A stretch of 11,438 nt of DNA from Pigoraptor vietnamica (taxonomy: Eukaryota > Opisthokonta > Filasterea). The notes beneath the pieces were generated by a model. The model did no database searches and was not told the DNA's origin. It was given only the letters and a program-made list of their open reading frames with translations. The position numbers and the translations under genes were made by a program. Positions 1 through 7,014 of this stretch are shown piece after piece (the stretch's first letter is position 1; the number at the start of each line of letters is the position of its first letter). The stretch is taken from positions 1 through 11,438 of the forward strand of contig CALSCQ010001787.1 in assembly GCA_943704525.1 (NCBI GenBank), read 5' to 3'.

Positions 1-40
1 CTGTTTATGCAATGGTGGGAGTTAACAGTTAATGTTGTAA

Positions 41-79
41 CACTCACCTTACGCGGAAGTAACATTGCGGGTTCCACAT
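41..79 (-). other. possible first coding exon of a divergent gene
   Basis: On the minus strand an ATG at 79-77 opens a short frame that runs into a strong donor (GTAAG then GTGAGTG, with the GT at 47-46). A second ATG at 65-63 reaches the same donor in another frame (MLLPRK). The donor matches the GTGAGT sites used by the recognised genes here. If real, it would be the 5' end of a gene leaving the window to the left and sharing a bidirectional promoter with the plus-strand gene. No protein family can be recognised from so few codons, so this is only a candidate. Confidence 0.2.
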
Positions 80-108
80 CCACAAAGCTACTCAACCCAT
101 GTTTTGGT

Positions 109-133
109 ATCCATAGGAGCCATGCTTATGGAT
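109..133. repeat. inverted repeat, 7-bp arms, 11-nt loop
   Basis: The arm ATCCATA at 109-115 pairs perfectly with TATGGAT at 127-133. It lies in the lower-GC 5' flank. Function is unknown, and an arm this short can arise by chance. Confidence 0.4.
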
Positions 134-149
134 GATATGTCCTGGTAGC

Positions 150-164
150 CAATTTTCAAAATTG
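150..164. repeat. near-palindrome CAATTTTCAAAATTG
   Basis: Two 7-bp arms (150-156 and 158-164) are perfectly complementary around a single central base. The site is AT-rich and lies in the presumed promoter of the plus-strand gene. A dimeric protein could bind such a site, but nothing here shows that it does. Confidence 0.4.
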
Positions 165-332
165 AATTTGGGCACCGCGCAACCAACATTCCACAAGTGA
201 TTGACAACGCATTTGGGGAGGGCTCAAAGCCGCTCTTGCTTCAGTCTGCGCTTCGTTTCGTCTGGCCGCGGAAGGCAGTGGTTGTTGTGATCATACGTAG
301 CCCGTTGGGTCGCGGGTGGCGAAGCGGCTGCC

Positions 333-2489
333 ATGTCGCTGCCTCCGCTGCAGGTGGGTGCAGGCGACTAGGGCGTCGGTGAGATATCGCCTATTGGGAC
401 ACGGCAGTTGCTGCGCGCACTTTTGTTTGCGTGGCAAGGGCACGGTTTGAACACGCCAATCTGCTCTGTCGCAGGGCATGGCCCGCAGCGTTGCCCTTCC
501 GCCGCTGAATGTGAACTCAGCGTGGGTATCGCCGGTGTTGGCTGCCTGCGTCGTCGCATACCGTCCGTCCACCCTCCGCATACACACATACTAACACGAC
601 ACGCACACACGCATGCACACAGACCATTTGCGCAGCCCTCTGTTCCACTTGGACGGCTGCAGCGTCCAGAAACACTCGGGGCTCGCGAAGTCGACGGACC
701 TGGTGAGGGCGCAGAGGCGTCCGCATCGCGGCCGACGCGCTCGCCGCCGCCGGCAGATTCGCCGTCGCACAGTGCGCCGCACGATAGCGCGGACGAAGGC
801 GACGAGGGATTTCTCGAAGCGCACGACGATGGCCAGGGCGACCCACACGAGCGCTCCCACTCGCCCGTTGCCACGCACGCGCAGGAAGCGGACGACGCGC
901 ACGCACCCGACAGGAGCGAGGGCAGCGAGCACGGGCAATACGCTGAGGAGGACGACGAGGTCGCGCGCGTGCATGCTGGAGCGACGGGTGCGGCCGAGCG
1001 GGCGGCCCACGCCCCGGCCGACCCTCCCGAGAAGGGCCTCCTGGCTGCGCCGCCCGCACGCGCGGGCAGCAGGCAGCGGCGGCGGATGAACAAGGCCGCG
1101 GAGCAGGCGTCCAGACAGGCGTCGGCGGAATCGGTGCCGGTGTCCGCACAGGCGGAGCGCACGGCCTCGGGCTCGACCGACGTGGGCGGCGCCGACGGCC
1201 ACAGTGCGTTCAGGCGCCACGTGGTTGCCGCCGCGGCGATCGACGGCGCGGCAGACGATGCGTCGGACGCGCAAAGTGCGGCGTCTGTCTCTCGTGGCGC
1301 GGCTGCGGACGCGCGCGCTGCCCGGTTGAAGGCGCGCCGCGCGGCGAGGGGCTCTAGGAACCGACCGGAATCGCCATGTGAGTGCTGTGCCAGTTGCCAT
1401 CCGTCAGTTCCAAAAAAGCACTGTTGGGGACGGGATGTGGGCGAATGTCGTCAACTCGTATCTCACTCCGCGTGTCCCTTGCAGCCCAACAAAGCGAGGC
1501 CGCGAACAGCGAAGCGCCGGTGGCAGAGTCGACGCCCGCGCCTGCTGCGATGGGGCGTGTGCGTGGTGCCCGCCGCCAAAGGCAGAGGTTTGTGGCGCGC
1601 GGAGAGTTTCGCGAGCTCGTTGAATGCTGTGCGTGCAGTATAGAAGTGTCTTGTGATTTCGGGTGGACCGCATTCTCCGTCGCACGCCTCGGGGTCGTCG
1701 CTTGTGTATTAGAGACACTGAGCAATCCTTTGATTGTCAGAGGGTGCATTCGGCTACTGAGCAACTTTTGACATTGCGTGCCAGCAGTGTTCCTGAGGAG
1801 GAAAGAGAGGAGCAGCAGGTCGCCGTCGACGTCGACGTAGAGGCTGCCGAGAGGCGCGCGCCGGTCGCGTACTCGTCGCGCGCGTCGGGCACGCGCCGCT
1901 TGTTGCAGAGCTTCCAAGTGCCCAGCGAGGGTAGGTTGTGAGTGGTGCTCTTGAAATGTTGTCTTCGAAGTCGATAACGGCTGTGTGGGGGAGGGTGCAC
2001 GAAGCACGTCTTTGTTGTTGACGAGGCCGTTCCACGTGCAGCTGCCGACGACGCCGGCCTTGGTGAGAGCGGATATGCCCCTTCGGTCGGCAGCACAGAC
2101 CGCCGTCTGACACGACGCGAACGCGAGGCGCGGCGGCGTGACCGAACGGACGAGGAGGAGCAGCGCGTGGCCGGCGACGGGACGAGTGGGTGTCGTTCTT
2201 GTGCGGAATGCATTCGCTGTGCGTGATCACAACGCTGGCGCTTAGCGATGAGTGGCTGTGCTTTTGACTGCGCGCGAGATTTGACCGCCGAATTTCCCGT
2301 CGCACACAGCGGTCGGTCACGTGGTCATTCCCGAAGAGGACGTCGTGGACGTGGCCAAGATGACGGACCTTGCGCTGGCGAATGCGCCCACGCAAATGGC
2401 GCCCACCAGCCGCCACCAGGACGTCCTCTACATGGAAGGCGGGTGTTAGCCAAAAGCAACCTCATCTCACTGTTGCGTGTGCGTGTGCG

Positions 2490-2541
<52 letters not shown>

Positions 2542-3032
2542 TCTATATTGGGTGTTGCGTGGTGTGACTTGGCCGTTCGATGGGGTTGTCCACATCGTCC
2601 GTCAAGCACCGACATTTGCACCTTCGTTGCTGTTACTTGTGTTGTCAGCTGATGGCAACTTTGATTCGCAGAAATGGGCGGATTCAAAAAGGTCAAGCGC
2701 GGCGAGGAGGACTTTGATGACGAGGGCGCCGTCGAGCCCCTCTCCACAGCCTCGTTCGTGCGGGTGGGCTTTGTGTGTGTGTGTGTACACGTGCACACCC
2801 GCCTTAATGTCATGCGTATTGACGCCTCCAGCTATGCGCCGGTCTCACTGTTGTGGGTTTATTTCCCCTCCCCCCCCCCCCCTCCTCTCTTCTGCTTGAG
2901 GCTCACATGAATTGCATTTCGAATACGCAGCACGTGCTGTCCATCAATCTTCGCATTGGCCTCTTCGCCGAGGGTCTCTTGGCAGGTGACTACTAAATCG
3001 CAGCAGTGCCTACCTTGTGTATAGTATCTAGT

Positions 3033-3066
<34 letters not shown>

Positions 3067-3992
3067 ATGTCGTCGCACTGTGCGCTTGCTCAACGCGTTC
3101 TTCGTGCGTGCAGGCGCGGCGCTGTTCCAAGGGTACGTGTCGTACTCGCAGGACGACGGCGACGCGGCGCTGATCGCATTCTACAAGCCGCTTGCTCAAG
3201 CGGTGCAGACGTTCTACTTCGTTCTGCTCGTGTGGGCGGTTGTCGTCGCCAGCGACCGCTTTGAGCGAATGCAAGCGATGCGTGCGCGCTGGGGAAGGAG
3301 GGCTGCGGCAGGCGTTGCCGTCGCCGGTGGGACTCGCTTGCTGTTTGCGTGTATCTCATGCTTGTGCATGTTCTGAGGCATATGTGACTCATGACGAACC
3401 TTCTGCAGCGTACGCACTTGCGCTGCTGTTCTCCCTCGCCGCAGCGGGAATTGACAGCCACATCCACAAGTACGGCAGCGTGTCGGTCTACTGGTGAGTG
3501 AGCATGCGAACATCAACCCGAGTGCCCTTAACAGCGAGCCTTTACCCGTGCGTGTGCCGCTGCGTCTGACACTTATGGCTGTCGCAGGGGTGTGTTCGGC
3601 AAATACAAGGGCGAAGTGCGGCCGTGGCGTGCGCTCAACATCCTGCGGATGTCCCTCAGCCTTCTCGGGTGGGCGCTCGTCGCGTACTCGAGCCTCGACG
3701 AGGCCATGCTCCCGCCAAAGCCAGCGCGCCCGCAGCACGCTGGGGGTGAGTGGCGCATCTCCATGGGTATCGTTGAAACGACACGCCATGACGCACGTTT
3801 TGGCGTTACTCCGTAGCCAACATTCACAACATGGCACGCACACAAACAGACACACACAACGCGCTTGTGAAGGCCGCTTCTCTGATCGCAGCGCAATCAC
3901 GCACCGCAGGACCCCCGCGCAAGGGCTGGGGCACTCCCGAGCCGCCGCCCGTCGGTGCCTCCGTCTCGCATCGCCGCGCTATCGTCGTGTAG
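333..3992 (+). CDS. TMEM237: TMEM237-like ciliary transition-zone tetraspan membrane protein (multi-exon)
   Basis: Exons: 333-353 (MSLPPLQ, donor GTGGGT), 475 to about 510-536, about 636-1377, 1485-1587, 1785-1930, 2042-2185, 2310-2438, 2672-2763, 2931-2985, 3114-3326, 3409-3493, 3588-3745, 3892-3992 (TAG). Phases agree from the exon ending at 1377 onward. The first joins and the start Met are uncertain; an alternative start is the ATG at 478. The product is about 670 residues. The N-terminal two thirds is Ala/Ser/Glu/Arg-rich and probably disordered. The last 200 residues carry four hydrophobic segments, around LRIGLFAEGLLAGAALF, FYFVLLVWAVVVASDRF, YALALLFSLAAAG and LSLLGWALVAY. The order, the IGLF..G.LAG motif and the DRF/DRV after helix 2 match my recollection of the TMEM237 family, a transition-zone gatekeeper linked to Joubert syndrome. 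The family is usually about 400 residues, so this N-terminus is long. The identity was made by eye, without a search. Confidence 0.83.
2439..2671 (+). other. apparent GC-AG intron
   Basis: The flanking exons are firmly in frame: ...QDVLYME on the left and MGGFKKVKRGEEDF on the right. The right exon must begin after the only AG at 2670-2671 and needs one preceding base. No GT donor fits: GT at 2443 gives the wrong phase, and GT at 2445 creates a TAA codon. The site AAG|GCGGGT at 2439 gives the right phase and reads LYMEEMGGFKK. It differs from a GTGGGT donor used elsewhere in the gene by one base. A sequencing error of T to C is the alternative. Confidence 0.6.
2475..2539 (+). repeat. (GT)n microsatellite in a TMEM237 intron
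   Basis: An impure GTGTGC start leads into about 21 uninterrupted GT units from 2497. It lies wholly within the GC-AG intron, starting about 36 bases after the donor. It makes cysteine-valine and histidine-threonine reading frames that are not genes. Confidence 0.95.
2772..2786 (+). repeat. short (TG)n tract directly after a donor
   Basis: About seven TG units begin eight bases into the intron that starts at 2764 (donor GTGGGC). An ACACGTGCAC palindrome follows directly. Confidence 0.85.
2862..2895 (+). repeat. polypyrimidine tract with a 13-C run
   Basis: The run of 13 C residues at 2870-2882 sits inside a C/T-rich stretch about 35-70 bases upstream of the acceptor at 2930. A homopolymer this long is prone to length errors. 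Because it is intronic, such errors would not affect the protein. Confidence 0.85.
3034..3064 (+). repeat. (CA)n microsatellite in a TMEM237 intron
   Basis: Fifteen and a half pure CA units lie in the intron 2986-3113, between the exons for the two halves of the first membrane segment. This is the only intronic dinucleotide repeat here that is CA, not GT, on the sense strand. Confidence 0.95.
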
Positions 3993-4363
3993 TCGATTAG
4001 TGCCTCTGTTCGTGTGGTGCATTCGAGTGCCGTCCTCGGTTTGCGTGCACCACGTGCCGTTCGATTGCGTTGTGCTCTGTATCATATATATTCAAGAAGC
4101 GAAAATGGTCCCTTTCCCCCTGCCCTTCCAACATAGCTCGTACTGCGTACACATCGAGCGTATTCGTGCGGTTTTTGACATGCGCGTCGTTGGCGAAAAG
4201 GCCGGCTGAAGGCGGAGCTCTGGTAGGAAGGATATCGCCATTCGGCCAAGAAATTGTGCGAGGCTTGCCGTGACGCCCGTCGCATGACCTTTCGTCGAAC
4301 GTAACGAGCGAGAGAGCGGGTCCACGTAACGAGCGAGAGAGGGAACGGTGCACCGTCACGCGC
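3993..4363. other. convergent intergenic region (3' flanks)
   Basis: This 371-bp stretch lies between the TAG of the TMEM237-like gene and the TGA of the TTL-like gene on the other strand, so it must hold both 3' untranslated ends. A short AT-rich patch (TATCATATATATTC near 4080-4093) is the most 3'-end-like element on the plus strand. I see no AATAAA on either strand and no RNA gene. Small open frames here have no recognisable product. Confidence 0.6.
4299..4341. repeat. 18-bp direct repeat, period 25
   Basis: ACGTAACGAGCGAGAGAG occurs at 4299-4316 and again at 4324-4341, separated by CGGGTCC. It lies about 23 bases past the TTL stop codon on the minus strand, so it is probably in that gene's 3' untranslated region. 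It looks like a local tandem duplication. Confidence 0.9.
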
Positions 4364-5212
4364 TCAAAGGTCTTGGATGGCCGCAAGGTAATCCTCGCCC
4401 GCCTCGTACTCGGTCGCATCGTCGCCAAGTATGGCGTCGTACGGGAGAACAGCGCCGGGCGCGTTCTTCGCATCGCCCATTTTCGCGCCAAACTCCGTGC
4501 ACACGTTGTACGGGTCAGGCAACGGGGGCACGTACGCCTCGTCGTTGACGCCTGGTTCGCCGGTCGCCGACGACTCGACCGCCGGGGACGGGGCAGGTGG
4601 CGGAGGGGCCATGGCGCACCTCTCCACGCTCTCGTCGTAGATGAGCTCGAACCCCGCCGTGACGCCCCTTGCCTCGAGCGCGCGCGCGGGAAGGCCCTTC
4701 GCCTGCAGTCCGATCACGGTGCCAAAGACCCCGCGCCCGGTGACCTGGCTCAGTTCGCGCTTGCCGAGGCCGGGGGACGTGTTGCCCTCGATGAAGAGCA
4801 CGCGGCGCGACGCGTCCATCATGAAGTCGAGCCCGATGAAGTGGAACGCACCGGGACGGCGCCGGAGGCCGTCGCGGGCGCTCTCGAACAGCAGCCGCGC
4901 GATCTTTTTCATTCGGGGGATGAGCGTGTTGTTGACCCACCCGCGCGGCGCACCCCCGACGGATTCGACGTAGTGCTCGAAGCGGTCCATCGTCCATATG
5001 TGCGCCGTGACGTTGAAGTCGGGGAGGCCCTCCTGCACGCTCGAGTTGGTGAGATGCCCCGCGCGCGTGCCGTTGTTCTTGCTGTAGGGCACGAGCGCCC
5101 TCCGAATGTAACCGGCGCGAAAGTAGACGACGAAGGGGTCCGTGCTCGCGATGAGCATGTACGCCCTACCGCGCCGCCGAAACCCAAGGTTCAGTAACAC
5201 ACACGGTCACAG

Positions 5213-5250
<38 letters not shown>

Positions 5251-6490
5251 GTCGCCCAGACACACGATATGTTACAGACCACATACCAGACCCGCAAGAC
5301 ACATTATCGACAACCCCCTTCGCACAATCAGTCGCATTGCACACTCACCGCATGTCGAACTTGGAACCCGCGAGCAAGAAGGGCTCCTCGATGTACTCCT
5401 GCACAACAATCCGCCGCGGTCGCCGCTGCACGCACACCTCGCGATACAGCTCGGCCATCTCTGGGCTGTGCCCGCGCGTCACGTTCACGCCCTGCCCGCC
5501 GCCGCTGGCCCCGTCGCTCGGCTTCACGACGAACAGGCGGTCCTCCGCCATGCGCTCGCGCAGTTGCGCGCACTCCACGTCGTCGAAGGTCACGTACGAC
5601 ACCGGTTGTATTCCCATGTGGTCGAACACGCACCCGTGGCGCAGAGCGAGCCGCCGCTTCGCCACCACCTGCATTGCCTTGGGCCCTCCAATCGTCCCAA
5701 ACGCGCCCTCGACGTAGCTGACGAGCGGGGCATAGACGCCGCCACGCAAAGAGCCCCCGAACACGCGCCGTCGCTCCGTCTCGACGATGGTGATTGCGCG
5801 CGTGAGCGCAATCATCTGAGGACACGCAAGCGAAAAGCGCTCGCGTGTGATGACGAGCGACGGCGGGTCGGTGAGAAGACGCTCAAGCAGCGCGGGCGGT
5901 CCCAGCGCGATGTCTGCCGGCGCATGTCCCCACGCGGGCACCATAGCGTACTCGTGCAGAATGGTCGTGAACGCCCAGTACGCCGGGTGTCCCACAAACA
6001 CGTACTCGTACTTTGTGCTTCCCTTCTTGCCAGGCACCCCCTTCAGCTTGATCTGCCGCGGGGGCGCGCACCGAATCTCCCACGGGGCCACCAGCTCGCG
6101 AAGGGACGGACGCCGCCGACGCCGCCGCGTGCGCGTGCCGTTGCGCGCGCCATCATCACCCGACGAGCCGTCCTCAGATTCAAACTGAAACGCATCGGAC
6201 AGCTTTCCCGCCTCGCCATCCGCGGCGTCGTCGTCGCTGTCGTCGTCGTCGTCAGCAGCCGGCGCTTCGACGGAATTTCGCGCTTCAAACAGTCCTCCAG
6301 CCGAGCGGACGAGACCCGTTCCGCCCACCAGCGACCGCACGGCGGCCCAATTGACGAGCGACGACGTCGACGACGATTGCTCATCGTTCGACATATAAGT
6401 GGAGGTTAAAAGGACGAGATAGACGCCAAAGGCCACCACGATCACCGCGAGGTAGCGGCGCGTGCGTGAGAGCGCCATGTCCGCACACAA
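4364..6490 (-). CDS. membrane-anchored tubulin-tyrosine-ligase family ATP-grasp protein
   Basis: Exon 1 is 6490-5349 and exon 2 is 5165-4364, joined by an intron with GTGAGT and TAG ends that completes a CGG codon. This gives 647 residues; Met5 is an alternative start. A predicted transmembrane helix spans residues 13-31 after an RTRR cluster, followed by a low-complexity acidic stretch (80-96) and an Arg run (120-127). The TTL domain starts near 145. KPSDGASGGGQGVNV (323-337) is the ATP-binding glycine-rich loop. QEYIEEPFLLAGSKFDMR (364-381) and HLTN (418-421) are signature motifs. D494, E507 and N509 form the expected metal-binding Asp/Glu-x-Asn set in DFMMDASRRVLFIEGNTSPG. All catalytic elements look intact. 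TTL-family enzymes ligate an amino acid to protein carboxylates, usually Tyr or Glu on tubulin. Which reaction this one performs cannot be read here. The tail from about 560 is proline-rich and acidic. Confidence 0.92.
5214..5247. repeat. (CA)n microsatellite in the TTL intron
   Basis: Seventeen CA units on the plus strand, so (TG)n on the transcribed sense strand. They fall in the only intron of the TTL-like gene (5348-5166), about 50 bases before its acceptor. Confidence 0.95.
6226..6253. repeat. trinucleotide (GTC/GAC)n coding repeat
   Basis: An imperfect GTC repeat on the plus strand encodes the Asp-rich run at residues 80-89 of the TTL-like protein. Its length may vary between strains, and it lies outside the catalytic domain. 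Confidence 0.8.
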
Positions 6491-6742
6491 TCAAGGCCCC
6501 AGTTCCCCTCGCAGCCGGCACACGGCGAACGACGGAAGCCGAGTGGGCGGTTGGCGCAAGCACCCTGCTGTCATACAAAGTGCGTCGAATGCATTGTCGC
6601 AGGCTTTGCGTTCCACAACTGACACACACCGCTCGGTCTCGCGTGGATGCGGTTTCAGTGCCCGTTCGGCGGCGATGACCACGAATCCACAGCGGCCAAC
6701 ACACAAAAACTACTGTCGCGACTAAGAGAAACCACATTAGCA

Positions 6743-6764
6743 CTTCGCTCGAAAGCAAGCGAAG
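6743..6764. repeat. inverted repeat with 7-bp stem
   Basis: CTTCGCT at 6743-6749 pairs with AGCGAAG at 6758-6764 across an 8-base loop. It lies between the STAT and TTL genes. It could fold in RNA, but the function is unknown. Confidence 0.45.
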
Positions 6765-6959
6765 AGCGTGGTGGAGACGTTGCAAGGCGAAAGGAATGCG
6801 CAAAGTGCGGTTCCGTTTTGTGTGTGTCGCAGTGAACGAGCCCTTCGGGAAATTGAAGTCCGGACACTTTCCTACTACGGATTTACTACAGTCGTAAGTA
6901 CCTGCTGAACATGCCACCAGCGTGGTGACAGGCGTGCGCACACCGAACGACGCACGTGC

Positions 6960-7005
6960 CAGATCGAACGAATTTTCAGAACGAAAGCTGTTTCAGATCG
7001 AGCGA
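6960..7005. repeat. imperfect direct repeat CAGATCGARCGA
   Basis: The 12-mer occurs at 6960-6971 and, with one change, at 6994-7005, a period of 34 bases. The second copy ends ten bases past the STAT stop codon, so both lie in the probable 3' untranslated region. Confidence 0.6.
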
Positions 7006-7014
7006 CTTTTATGA

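Larger units (their letters stand above)
1..332. promoter_or_regulatory. 5' flank of the TMEM237-like gene
   Basis: No recognisable gene is complete here. The first 200 bases are clearly richer in A and T than the downstream coding DNA. They contain two short inverted repeats (109-133 and 150-164). By position this should hold the promoter of the plus-strand gene. I looked for a TATA box at a fixed distance and for an RFX X-box, which is common upstream of ciliary genes, and saw no convincing match. Confidence 0.35.
6491..7014. promoter_or_regulatory. spacer between STAT 3' end and TTL 5' end
   Basis: Both neighbours are on the minus strand, so this 524-bp spacer holds the STAT 3' untranslated region (upper coordinates) and the TTL promoter. 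It contains a 12-bp imperfect direct repeat (6960-6971 and 6994-7005) and a 7-bp-stem hairpin (6743-6764). I see no TATA box, no AATAAA and no RNA gene. The open frames here, up to 186 codons, match no family and lack coding character. Confidence 0.5.

Noticed and set aside
368-1400. Several long minus-strand frames opposite the large TMEM237 exon
   Set aside because: They are Arg/Ala/Cys/Pro-rich shadows of GC-rich, stop-poor DNA, with no recognisable domain and no splice logic.
408-1643. Single 411-codon plus-strand frame
   Set aside because: Only its middle part (about 636-1377) is likely coding. It runs through a GTGAGT donor at 1378 and the downstream intron, and its start covers intron-like sequence with a CTAAC branch motif.
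2325-2813. Minus-strand frame with a His-Thr repeat
   Set aside because: The repeat is the intronic (GT)n tract read on the other strand, and the rest is antisense to TMEM237 exons.
4373-5197. 274-codon plus-strand frame
   Set aside because: It is antisense to TTL exon 2, whose catalytic motifs and phase are clear; the plus frame is Arg/Val-rich with no family match.
5468-6409. 313-codon plus-strand frame
   Set aside because: It is a shadow of TTL exon 1; no recognisable domain.
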